Shown here in pieces: positions 1 through 7,271 of a stretch of DNA of 64,000 nt. The stretch is taken from positions 13,879-77,878 of the forward strand of contig NZ_GL538208.1 of assembly GCF_000165735.1 (NCBI RefSeq), written 5' to 3'. The first letter of the stretch is position 1. Every line of letters starts with the position of its first letter. The stretch is from Megasphaera micronuciformis F0359. Its GTDB lineage: Bacteria; Bacillota; Negativicutes; Veillonellales; Megasphaeraceae. The notes beneath the pieces were generated by a model. That model ran no database searches and had not been told where the DNA came from. It saw only the letters and a program-made list of their open reading frames with translations. The translations under genes and the position numbers were made by a program.

Positions 1-2
1 CC

Positions 3-350
3 GCCGTTGCGGAACTCATGGGCGGGACGAATGATGAGGTATTACAAGCCTTTGCCTTGGCTATGAAAAATATATTGGGCCTTGCGTGTGATCCCGTTGC
101 CGGATTGGTGGAAGTTCCTTGTGTTAAAAGAAACGGCGTTTTTGCAGTCATTGCTCTGACGGCGGCGGAAATGGCTTTGGCCGGTGTGCGTAGTGTTATT
201 CCGCCGGATGAAGTTATTGCGGCTATGGATGAAATAGGGCGCTTACTGCCTGTATCCTTGAAAGAAACGGCGGACGGCGGCTTGGCTAAGACCGAAACCG
301 GTAAGGCTATTGCCGAACGATTGTCGGCAGAAGTGGAAAAAAGTAAGTAA
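3..350 (+). CDS. sdaAA: L-serine dehydratase, iron-sulfur-dependent, alpha subunit (3' end only)
   Basis: The reading frame is open from the left edge of the window, so only the last ~115 residues are seen. The enzyme deaminates L-serine to pyruvate and ammonia with an oxygen-sensitive [4Fe-4S] cluster. The segment GLACDPVAGLVEVPCVKRN is typical of the alpha-subunit C-terminal region and carries cluster-type cysteines. The C-terminal helix ending in lysine-rich residues is normal for the family. A strong hairpin terminator follows directly. The beta subunit, if separate, would lie upstream outside the window. Family assignment is secure; whether the missing part is intact cannot be seen. Confidence 0.9.
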   Translation, partial: AVAELMGGTNDEVLQAFALAMKNILGLACDPVAGLVEVPCVKRNGVFAVIALTAAEMALAGVRSVIPPDEVIAAMDEIGRLLPVSLKETADGGLAKTETGKAIAERLSAEVEKSK

Positions 351-370
351 GTATAGTCTGTAAACAATAC

Positions 371-412
371 AAAAGTCCCCGCATTGACTATGTCGATACG
401 GGGACTTTCGGA
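371..412 (+). terminator. Rho-independent terminator after sdaAA
   Basis: Inverted repeat AAGTCCCCG / CGGGGACTT (373-381 with 399-407), 18 bases after the sdaAA stop. The A and T tracts at its edges mean it could also serve the convergent minus-strand gene at 421-639. Confidence 0.8.
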
Positions 413-420
413 TAATGGGG

Positions 421-639
421 TTATTCGTTAACCGCTTTGGTGACTCGAACATGATGAGACGATATGACTGTATGTGCATGGCCGGAAATATCGTTAGATT
501 CAAAGACGGGAAGGCCTTCCAAGCGACGATAAATAGAACGACATAAAGTTGCCGGTAAAGGACGCTCTGCAGCAACGGGAATATATTCGCGGAGTATTTC
601 GCTTTCAAATCGGCTTAATTCAATGCAACGTGTTTTCAT
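421..639 (-). CDS. hypothetical protein, 72 residues
   Basis: I do not recognise this protein. It starts at ATG 637-639 behind a good ribosome-binding site (GGGAGAT, about 5 bases away) and has its own promoter (TTGTCA, 17 bases, TAGAAT at 698-726), so it is probably a real gene rather than a chance frame. The product is soluble and mixed charge, with an arginine/glutamate-rich first half, one or two cysteines and a histidine pair near the end. No membrane segment or known motif is visible. It is convergent with sdaAA and shares the hairpin at 371-412 as a likely terminator. Confidence 0.5.
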   Translation of the reverse strand: MKTRCIELSRFESEILREYIPVAAERPLPATLCRSIYRRLEGLPVFESNDISGHAHTVISSHHVRVTKAVNE

Positions 640-697
640 AAGGCCATCTCCCTGCTTCTTACGTCAAAATACAACATATCGTTTAATTCCTGGAAAT

Positions 698-726
698 ATT
701 CTACAATAAATCCTTTATTTTGACAA
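698..726 (-). promoter_or_regulatory. sigma-70-type promoter for the 72-residue gene
   Basis: On the minus strand: -35 TTGTCA (721-726), 17-base spacer, -10 TAGAAT (698-703). It points into the small gene ending at 421. Confidence 0.55.
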
Positions 727-777
727 GTAAAGAAGGAAACCTACTGTGTATAGTAGCATCCGGATTTATATATGAAA

Positions 778-812
778 AAACGACTCGAATTCAAATGATT
801 CGAGTCGTTTTA
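778..812 (-). terminator. Rho-independent terminator after tenI
   Basis: Inverted repeat ACGACTCGAAT / ATTCGAGTCGT with a T-run on the minus strand, about 35 bases past the tenI stop. Confidence 0.8.
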
Positions 813-846
813 TATTACAGAGTTGTTTGACAGTGCTGAAATCATA

Positions 847-1437
847 TTAGACTTGAAGACTGGCGACATAAGAAGGAATATCATTACTTTCCATAAGGCC
901 CGACATTAAAGCGATTCCTTTGACGGGGGTGGCCTTCAACTCACCTACTGTAGTCGGATTCACTCCGCCTAAGGCATAGACGGGAACGGATACGGCGTTA
1001 CAGATGTCTTTAACCGTAGAAACTCCGATAGGTGAATAAGCTTCCTTTGACGGCGTACGGAAGACATGCCCCGCAATGACATACGTGGCTCCGAGCTTTT
1101 CGGCTTCATGGGCTTCTTCAGCTGTATGAACGGATACGCCTAAGGTGGACATATAATAGCTGATGGATGTATGCGTTTTTAAATAGTCTAGAGAACACTG
1201 AAAGCGCGGGATATGCAGGCGTACGGCAACCCGGCCGAAGTTATGCAAAATGCATTGCTTACCGTGTATGTTACATAAACTTAATGCTTTCTTTGCGTAA
1301 TCGATATACTCATCTTCGCTAAGATCTTTTTCACGGAGTACCAGAGATTCGACGGGAGACGCTACGATTTGTTCCAGTTGATCCCAATAATCCCTGTGTA
1401 CAAGGTGCCTATTGGTAATTGCAATGACTTTTCGCAT
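847..1437 (-). CDS. tenI: TenI/ThiE-family protein (thiazole tautomerase or thiamine-phosphate synthase)
   Basis: TIM-barrel protein of the thiamine phosphate synthase superfamily, 196 residues. The early strand SLVLREKDL is the ThiE/TenI hallmark. The later GHVFRTPSKE segment is nearer to TenI (GHVF, a lysine-containing loop) than to the GPxxxTxTK loop of ThiE, so a thiazole tautomerase role, or loss of synthase activity, is more likely. It lies 209 bases downstream of thiF and has its own promoter at 1521-1549. A GGAG-type ribosome site (GAGGAGCG) precedes the ATG at 1437. A terminator follows. The assignment to TenI over ThiE is inference from one loop. Confidence 0.75.
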   Translation of the reverse strand: MRKVIAITNRHLVHRDYWDQLEQIVASPVESLVLREKDLSEDEYIDYAKKALSLCNIHGKQCILHNFGRVAVRLHIPRFQCSLDYLKTHTSISYYMSTLGVSVHTAEEAHEAEKLGATYVIAGHVFRTPSKEAYSPIGVSTVKDICNAVSVPVYALGGVNPTTVGELKATPVKGIALMSGLMESNDIPSYVASLQV

Positions 1438-1520
1438 GATTCGCTCCTCAAAACATATAGAATAAAATAGCTATATAAAATAATAATTAAGAATACCGAA
1501 CATTCACCATTTCAATTATT

Positions 1521-1549
1521 ACTATACTGTAATATGCGTATATAGTCAA
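1521..1549 (-). promoter_or_regulatory. promoter for tenI
   Basis: Minus strand: -35 TTGACT (1544-1549), 17-base spacer, -10 TATAGT (1521-1526). It sits in the 209-base gap between thiF and tenI, so tenI need not depend on read-through from thiS. Confidence 0.6.
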
Positions 1550-1646
1550 TTAAACCATGCGTTAAACGTATATTAAATAGTAAAGATACACTTTACATGA
1601 AGAGATATAAGTCAAGTATGCTTTGGCTTTAAATTTTTGAAGCGAA

Positions 1647-2450
1647 TTACGGCTTTTTTTCAATGCAGAGCTGAATTGCTAAATTGGCTTCGTGAGCGGC
1701 ACAGATGGCCACGCGAGCCGACATGAGTCCGCCACCGCTTGCCGGACGGGGTGTCTCGTCGCCGCAGATGTATAAACGTGAAGAAATTCGTCGTGTGCGA
1801 ATATCATTGCTTCTACCGTATCCCGACATTCCCGAAGCGCTGATTACTGTCGTCTCTTCCAATTCGCTTAAGACCGTATTAACCAATAAGGCCTTGGCTT
1901 TCGGGTCATCAAAGGCTTCAATGACAATGGAGGAAGAAGAACACAAGGAAGGAATGTTGTCTCGTGTAAGGCGAACCGTTTTCGTGTAGACTCTAAGATA
2001 GGGATTAATGAGGCGTAATTGGTTGGACAAGGCTTCGGTTTTATAAGAGCCTATGTCGGATAAGAAATATGATTGACGATTTAAGTTACATAAGTCTACC
2101 TTGTCAAAATCATACAGTCGTAAAGTCCCGATACCGCTACGACACAAGTGGACGGCAATATGCGAACCAAGGCCGCCTAAGCCGGCAATGGTGATGTCCG
2201 CCTTGTTCAACTTTTCCTGAATGGCTTGGGTGTGACGCCGGCAAAGTCCAGCTACTATATCTTCTTGTGAAGGAACGGACGTCGCGGTGATGAATGTAAT
2301 ATCGTCTCCGTCTTTTAGTGTTATATTGCCGGAGCAAGGACGACCGTTTATGAGAACCGTCATTCCGGCCATGCAGCGTTCACGGTAGAAATCATATAGG
2401 GTGGGAGAAGGTGTTTTTATCATGCACCCGTTTACCATAATTGTAGGCAT
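1647..2450 (-). CDS. thiF: ThiS adenylyltransferase ThiF with N-terminal ThiS-like domain
   Basis: E1-like enzyme that adenylates the C-terminal glycine of the sulfur carrier ThiS before sulfur loading for thiazole synthesis. Residues about 1-57 form a ubiquitin-like ThiS-type domain (MPTIMVNG start, KDGDDITFI near the end) that lacks the terminal Gly-Gly. Residues from about 84 carry the ATP-binding motif GLGGLGS (90-96) and the RLYDFDKVDLCNLNRQ segment typical of ThiF/MoeB. The usual CxxC zinc site is not obvious. The gene starts 17 bases after the thiH frame begins downstream in the same minus-strand operon. The fusion is a known variant of the thiF2 type in anaerobic Firmicutes (from memory). 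Confidence 0.88.
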   Translation of the reverse strand: MPTIMVNGCMIKTPSPTLYDFYRERCMAGMTVLINGRPCSGNITLKDGDDITFITATSVPSQEDIVAGLCRRHTQAIQEKLNKADITIAGLGGLGSHIAVHLCRSGIGTLRLYDFDKVDLCNLNRQSYFLSDIGSYKTEALSNQLRLINPYLRVYTKTVRLTRDNIPSLCSSSSIVIEAFDDPKAKALLVNTVLSELEETTVISASGMSGYGRSNDIRTRRISSRLYICGDETPRPASGGGLMSARVAICAAHEANLAIQLCIEKKP

Positions 2451-2467
2451 GAGTGTCCTCGCAGAGT

Positions 2468-3622
2468 TTAAAGATAGATATAATCACTGGTAACGGGTTG
2501 CATACCCGCGGTTTTTACAGCCTTGTACATTTCTTCGAATGAACGATTATCGGAGATTTCGAATTGTTCATCTCCCTTAGCTTGAGGCTCTGCTTCTATA
2601 TGGCCTCCAATGCCGACACAAACGCCGGCCGAAACTTTTGTCGCCGCAATTTTTATGATGTTATTACGGAAGGCTGCATTTTCTCGACTGGAGACGGTAA
2701 TAGATGCAAATGGCAAAAAAAGACGATAGGCACAGATGATTTGCACCAATCTTCGTTCATCTACATCTTTCGGGTTGATTTTATCGTTGTTGATAATGGG
2801 ACGCAGACGCGGACAGGAAAGGGAAATTTCGGCATGCGGATACTTCTTTTGTAAAAGACTTGCATGAACGGCTGTGGAAAGGGCATCTTTTTGCCAATCA
2901 TCCAGACCGAGAAGTGCAGCCAGCCCGACACCGCGCATACCTCCCATAAGCGCTCGTTCCTGAGCGTAAAAGCGATACGGGAAAATTCGTTTATGGCCGG
3001 CTAAATGGAGCTTTTCGTATTTATCGGAGTTATAAGTTTCCTGAAACACCGTTACGTAATCGGCACCGCATTGATGCAAATAAGCATATTCATCACTATT
3101 GACAGGATATATTTCAATACCTATGACGCGAAAGTATTGACGAGCTTTCTTTATGGCATTACCGATATATTTTACATCGGACATGGACCGGCTTTCTCCT
3201 GTAAGAATTAGAATTTCTTCTTGCCCTGTAGCGGCAACGGCCTCGTATTCCCGGCATAGTTCTGAATCCGATAACTTGGCACGTCGGATGGCGTTATGCG
3301 AATTGAAGCCGCAATAAATACAATAATTTTCGCAGTAGTTGGCCAGGTACATAGGAGTAAAGATACAGACGGAATTACCGAAATGGCGTCGCGTAGTGTC
3401 TTTAGCTCGTTGTGCGATTTTTTCTAAAAAGGGAGTAGCCGCTGTAGACAGCAAGGCCATGAGATCGGATATTTCCAAAATCGATTTAGACAAAGCCGCT
3501 TCAACCTCTTTTGCCGTGTAGTCAGAGTCGTTAAAGGCATTGCGGTAGTGAAGTACCGTGTCCAGCATACGGGATTCAATAACTTCCATTCCCGGCTGAT
3601 AAACCATATGGTCGTTTTTCAT
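2468..3622 (-). CDS. thiH: 2-iminoacetate synthase (tyrosine lyase)
   Basis: Radical-SAM enzyme that cleaves tyrosine to dehydroglycine (2-iminoacetate) and p-cresol, supplying the glycine imine for thiazole formation by ThiG. The cluster motif CX3CX2C is at residues 97-104 (CENYCIYCGF), and length (384) matches the family. The use of ThiH rather than the oxygen-dependent ThiO fits an anaerobe. It lies between thiG and thiF in the minus-strand operon; the gap to thiG is 14 bases with the ribosome site AGGAGGTAA just before the ATG at 3622. Confidence 0.95.
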   Translation of the reverse strand: MKNDHMVYQPGMEVIESRMLDTVLHYRNAFNDSDYTAKEVEAALSKSILEISDLMALLSTAATPFLEKIAQRAKDTTRRHFGNSVCIFTPMYLANYCENYCIYCGFNSHNAIRRAKLSDSELCREYEAVAATGQEEILILTGESRSMSDVKYIGNAIKKARQYFRVIGIEIYPVNSDEYAYLHQCGADYVTVFQETYNSDKYEKLHLAGHKRIFPYRFYAQERALMGGMRGVGLAALLGLDDWQKDALSTAVHASLLQKKYPHAEISLSCPRLRPIINNDKINPKDVDERRLVQIICAYRLFLPFASITVSSRENAAFRNNIIKIAATKVSAGVCVGIGGHIEAEPQAKGDEQFEISDNRSFEEMYKAVKTAGMQPVTSDYIYL

Positions 3623-3636
3623 GGAAAATTACCTCC

Positions 3637-4404
3637 TTAAGAATCCAAAAAGCCCGTTAGCGGATCGGAGGCTACGGCATGGTCACTGACGGGACCGAGA
3701 CCTGACAAATAAGCGTTTCGCCCGGCTCTGATCGCCTCTTTAAAGGCTTTAGCCATAAGGGGAATGTCGTGGGCCGTAGCAATGCCCGTGTTGGCCATGA
3801 CAGCTGCAGCACCTAATTCCATGGCTTCACAAGCTTGGGAAGGTTTGCCGATACCGGCATCGACAATGACAGGAAGAGGAATTTCACGAATAAGTATTTT
3901 AATAAATTCTTTGGTACATAGACCTTTATTGGTTCCGATAGGAGCCCCTAAAGGCATGACAGCTGATGCCCCGGCAGCTTGAAGTTCACGGGCGGCATAC
4001 AAATCGGGGTACATATAAGGGAGTACGATAAAACCCTCATCTACCAATTGTTTCGTAGCTTTTATCGTTTCGTTGTTGTCGGGCAATAAATATTTACTGT
4101 CATTCATAATTTCGATTTTAATGAAGTCACCGCAGCCGACTTCACGGGAAAGGCGAGCAATGCGTACCGCTTCTTCAGCCGTTCTGGCACCGGAGGTATT
4201 CGGCAATAAGGTAATACCTTGCGGAATATGATGCAAAATATTATCTTTCGGCCCTGCTTCTGCCCGTCGTAGGGCAAGGGTAATAATTTCCGCTTCTCCT
4301 TCCGTGACGGCAGCGTGAATCAAGTTAACCGAATATTTCCCGGAACCTAAAATAAATCTTGATGTAAACTTATGTCCGCCTAGACATAAAGTATCTGCGT
4401 TCAT
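3637..4404 (-). CDS. thiG: thiazole synthase
   Basis: TIM-barrel enzyme that condenses deoxyxylulose 5-phosphate, dehydroglycine and ThiS-thiocarboxylate into the thiazole phosphate. Family segments are clear: FILGSGKY near residue 20, the Schiff-base lysine in DFIKIEIM near residue 98, and APIGTNKGL later. Start chosen at ATG 4402-4404, which has AAAGGAGTG upstream; a longer in-frame start at 4446 would overlap thiS and lacks a good ribosome site. Length 255 residues is normal. Confidence 0.95.
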   Translation of the reverse strand: MNADTLCLGGHKFTSRFILGSGKYSVNLIHAAVTEGEAEIITLALRRAEAGPKDNILHHIPQGITLLPNTSGARTAEEAVRIARLSREVGCGDFIKIEIMNDSKYLLPDNNETIKATKQLVDEGFIVLPYMYPDLYAARELQAAGASAVMPLGAPIGTNKGLCTKEFIKILIREIPLPVIVDAGIGKPSQACEAMELGAAAVMANTGIATAHDIPLMAKAFKEAIRAGRNAYLSGLGPVSDHAVASDPLTGFLDS

Positions 4405-4429
4405 ATACAACACTCCTTTTATGTGGAGA

Positions 4430-4624
4430 TTAGCCTCCACCGACAAATTGAACTATCTCTACCGTATCCCCGTCTTGTAAGACTGTTTTGTCATAATCGC
4501 TTCGCTTCACAATAGAACCGTTTCGCTCGACGGCAATGAGGTCGCGATCGTAGTCGTTTAAAAGCAACCAATGGGACAGGCACAGGGACTTTTTATCAAT
4601 CCCTCGGCCGTTAACAATAATCAT
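4430..4624 (-). CDS. thiS: sulfur carrier protein ThiS
   Basis: Small ubiquitin-like carrier of 64 residues, ending in the functional VGGG tail that ThiF adenylates and that is converted to thiocarboxylate. The beta-grasp pattern is visible (MIIVNGRG at the start, [15 protein letters not shown] at the end). ATG at 4622-4624 is preceded by the strong site AGGGAGGT. First gene of the minus-strand thi operon; upstream is a promoter and an intrinsic terminator (4643-4694), so expression is probably attenuated. Confidence 0.95.
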   Translation of the reverse strand: MIIVNGRGIDKKSLCLSHWLLLNDYDRDLIAVERNGSIVKRSDYDKTVLQDGDTVEIVQFVGGG

Positions 4625-4642
4625 ACGGACCTCCCTTTTTCG

Positions 4643-4694
4643 CAAAAAACCGCACGAAAAAATACACCCGTGGTGGTGTACCCCTTCGTGCGGT
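4643..4694 (-). promoter_or_regulatory. leader terminator/attenuator of the thi operon
   Basis: Between the promoter and thiS lies a two-level hairpin on the minus strand: outer ACCGCACGAA / TTCGTGCGGT (4649-4658 with 4685-4694) and inner TACACC / GGTGTA (4663-4668 with 4675-4680), followed by six T (4644-4649). It is a good intrinsic terminator only ~20 bases before the thiS start codon. Upstream bases TTCGT and ACGAA of the leader could pair with each other and release it. No TPP-aptamer sequence is present in the ~90-base leader. Confidence 0.7.
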
Positions 4695-4721
4695 CGCTGA
4701 TACGAACTCACTCTATGTACC

Positions 4722-4750
4722 ATTATAATAAAGCATATGCATAATATCAA
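4722..4750 (-). promoter_or_regulatory. thi operon promoter
   Basis: Minus strand: -35 TTGATA (4745-4750), 17-base spacer, perfect -10 TATAAT (4722-4727). Predicted transcript start near 4715, about 90 bases before thiS. Confidence 0.75.
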
Positions 4751-4836
4751 TTTATAATCTTGCACACTATTTGCCGGTTCGGTGACTTTTGGGAATACCG
4801 TTTTATGGTAAAATATACATACAGAGGAGGAGCGCC

Positions 4837-6114
4837 ATGGAAAAGAACAATGAATGGTATGCCATAGGTAAAGATTTTTGCTTATCTGACGAAGCACTCT
4901 ATCAATTTACGGCAGCCTTTCGAGAAGATATGGAAGCGGCGTTAGCCGGAAAAGAGTCGTCCTTATCTGCCGATCGGACCTTTATCGGATTACCCACCGG
5001 CCGTGAAGGCGGGCGATATATAGCCGTCGATTTTGGCGGGTCTACTTTACGCGCCGCCCGTATTCTCCTGACCGGTAAGGGATATTACGTTATTGAACGG
5101 AAGGCACAAATGCCATTGGTTGTACCGGGGAAACATGACTTTACAAGTCAGTCGGCAACGGCGGAAGAACTATTCGACGCGTTGGCCGACTTGGTGAGCC
5201 AAGTGGCTGATAAGAATAAACATTATGTATTGGGGCATACTTTTTCCTTTGCTGTAGAGCAACATGAATTGGGAGACGGTAAACTATTGTCGTGGGTAAA
5301 GGAAATCGGAACGTCAGGAGTCGAGGGGAAGTATGTGAATCAGTTGCTGACCGAAGCCTTGAAGCGCCGAGGGTACACGCTTATCCGACCGGTAGCCTTA
5401 CTGAATGATACGACGGCTACCTTGCTGACGGCCGCTTATGCCAATGAAATTTGCAATGTAGCCGTTATTTGCGGTACGGGATTTAATATGTGTTTTTATG
5501 ACAATAGAAAAAAAGAGATTGTCAACTTGGAAGCCGGTGAATTTTCTCGTCTTACCCGCTCTGCTTGGGACTTGGCGGTAGATAAAGAAACCCAACATCC
5601 CGGGCGACATCTCTTGGAAAAAATGCTTAGCGGAGCTTATTTAGGACGGATTTTTCGCCGCCTTGTCATGGCTTATTTTAAAACGGATCAAATTCCTCAC
5701 ATCTCTACTGAAACCTTGGCGAACCTGATTCGCAGTGAATCGCCACAGGAGACACGGCGTCTCATGTCGGCGGCATGGGGACGTATTCTTACCTTTGAAG
5801 ATACGAAGGCGTTGAGCAATCTGGGGGCTTCCGTTTTTGTTCGCTCGGCCCAACTCATGGGAGCCGCCGTAGCCGCCGTGCTTCTTCATATGTACGGACA
5901 TGAAGAAGTTCCCAACCAAACCATTGCTGTTGACGGCAGTGTGTGCACGCGTGTACGCGGTTGTCTGCCTGTTATGACGGAAGCGGCATTCAACTGCTTT
6001 CACAATGCGGCAGGAAATATGAAAGAAATGAAGGCTCTGCCAGAATTTTTGGAGAATTCGTCCCTTGTCGGGGCGGCTATTGCGGCGGCTATCGTTATGA
6101 GAGACAGGGAATAG
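4837..6114 (+). CDS. hexokinase (eukaryote-type family)
   Basis: ATP-dependent hexose kinase of the hexokinase_1/2 family, not the ROK or Glk type usual in bacteria. Visible signatures: phosphate-1 strand YIAVDFGGSTLRAARI (near 65-80), the sugar-binding segment HTFSFAVEQ followed by LLSWVKEI and SGVEGKYV, the LLNDTTATLL loop with catalytic Asp (near 205), and CGTGFNMCFY (phosphate 2). Start at ATG 4837 behind AGAGGAGGAG; 425 residues, close to a single hexokinase unit. Its 3' end overlaps the convergent bioB by 20 bases. Substrate (glucose, fructose or other hexose) cannot be read from sequence. Confidence 0.88.
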   Translation: MEKNNEWYAIGKDFCLSDEALYQFTAAFREDMEAALAGKESSLSADRTFIGLPTGREGGRYIAVDFGGSTLRAARILLTGKGYYVIERKAQMPLVVPGKHDFTSQSATAEELFDALADLVSQVADKNKHYVLGHTFSFAVEQHELGDGKLLSWVKEIGTSGVEGKYVNQLLTEALKRRGYTLIRPVALLNDTTATLLTAAYANEICNVAVICGTGFNMCFYDNRKKEIVNLEAGEFSRLTRSAWDLAVDKETQHPGRHLLEKMLSGAYLGRIFRRLVMAYFKTDQIPHISTETLANLIRSESPQETRRLMSAAWGRILTFEDTKALSNLGASVFVRSAQLMGAAVAAVLLHMYGHEEVPNQTIAVDGSVCTRVRGCLPVMTEAAFNCFHNAAGNMKEMKALPEFLENSSLVGAAIAAAIVMRDRE

Positions 6115-7090
6115 CGGGGCGACGATTTAAATCTTGCAACATTTGACGGTCCACGTGAGTTTCATTTCCTTTTGTCGTCAAATAGCCGCCGATCATAAGG
6201 CCGTCGGCACCGGCCGTTAATGCATAGGCCTGCATGGAGCGGAGATTTATTTCCCGTCCGCCGGCCGTGCGTATTTGGGCTTTCGGCAAAATAAAGCGAA
6301 GGACTGAAAAAATACGAAGAATTTCCCACGGTGAAGGGGGCTGTACATTTTCCAGTGCAGTCCCTTTTATAGGATTTAAAATATTGACCGGGACGGAGTC
6401 GATGCCCAAGCGCTTTAAGGTATAGGCCATTTCAATACGCTGGTGTTGCGATTCTCCTAAACCGAAAATACCTCCGCAACAGGGCCGTAATCCTGCGGCT
6501 ATCACTTCTTTTACCATCTTTTCCTTATCGGCAAAGGTGTGAGTTGTACAGATTGAGGGAAAATAGGACGGTGCTGTTTCAATATTACTGTGGTATCGGG
6601 TAATGCCGGCAGCCTTTAAGGCCTTTAACTGAGTTTTGTTAATCAGGCCCAAGGAGCAACATATCTCAATACCGATAGTATCCCTAATGACCGGTATGGC
6701 TCTTATAATATTTTCAAAGTCGGGGCCCGGTTCGACAGAACGACCTCCCGTGACGATTGAAAAGCGAGTGGCCCCGGCAGCCTTGGCCTTGCGGGCGCAA
6801 GTGATAATTTCTTCTGTAGAAATAAGAGGAAAAACGGGGATATTTGCGTGATGGAATGCCGATTGGGCACAGAAACTGCAGTTTTCTGAGCATTTACCGG
6901 ACCTGGCTGCGGCAATAGCGCAGCAATCGACATCGTTACCGCAAAAATGTTGTCGTATTTTATCGGCAAAAGCAGCTAATAACGGGGTGTCTTCATCATT
7001 TACGGTCAAAAGTTCAAGTGCTTCTTCAGGCGTTATCTCTCCACCGCCTAAGATGCGCTGAGTGTAGGCTGATAATTTTGAAATCTCCAT
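6095..7090 (-). CDS. bioB: biotin synthase
   Basis: Radical-SAM enzyme inserting sulfur into dethiobiotin. CX3CX2C cluster motif at residues 67-74 (CSENCSFC) and the ETAPSYF, NILNPIKGT and TAGGRE segments of BioB are present. Start at ATG 7088-7090 with GGGAGGA upstream gives 331 residues; an alternative upstream start at 7120 lacks a ribosome site and falls at the -10 region. No other bio gene is in the window. The promoter carries a BirA-like operator (7150-7182), pointing to biotin-dependent repression. Confidence 0.95.
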   Translation of the reverse strand: MEISKLSAYTQRILGGGEITPEEALELLTVNDEDTPLLAAFADKIRQHFCGNDVDCCAIAAARSGKCSENCSFCAQSAFHHANIPVFPLISTEEIITCARKAKAAGATRFSIVTGGRSVEPGPDFENIIRAIPVIRDTIGIEICCSLGLINKTQLKALKAAGITRYHSNIETAPSYFPSICTTHTFADKEKMVKEVIAAGLRPCCGGIFGLGESQHQRIEMAYTLKRLGIDSVPVNILNPIKGTALENVQPPSPWEILRIFSVLRFILPKAQIRTAGGREINLRSMQAYALTAGADGLMIGGYLTTKGNETHVDRQMLQDLNRRPAIPCLS

Positions 7091-7126
7091 GCTGGTCCTC
7101 CCGGGTGCAGTTTTATTCATAAAATC

Positions 7127-7155
7127 AGTATAGAATAAAGAAAGTATAAGGTCAA
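7127..7155 (-). promoter_or_regulatory. bioB promoter
   Basis: Minus strand: -35 TTGACC (7150-7155), 17-base spacer, -10 TATACT (7127-7132). The -35 box overlaps one arm of the putative biotin operator. Confidence 0.7.
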
Positions 7156-7182
7156 CTTAAAAAACCTTTAAAAAGTTTACAA
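7150..7182 (-). promoter_or_regulatory. putative BirA (biotin) operator
   Basis: Minus strand reads TTGTAAACTT, 14 bases, AAGTTGACC. The arms GTAAACTT and AAGTTGAC are complementary with one mismatch. The form (TTGTAAAC or TTGTTAAC half-sites 14-16 bases apart) matches the known Firmicute BirA operator, and the position over the -35 box of bioB fits repression. Confidence 0.6.
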
Positions 7183-7271
7183 AGGAAGCAGATATCGGAA
7201 AAATATAGCCTTTTCAGGCTCTTTTTTTTTCGTTACAATAGGTATATCTTTTATGAAGGTGAAGAAAAATA

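Noticed and set aside
4625-4760. TPP riboswitch upstream of thiS
   Set aside because: The leader is too short (~90 bases) and has neither CTGAGA nor the ACCTGATCTGGATAATGCC-type core on the minus strand.
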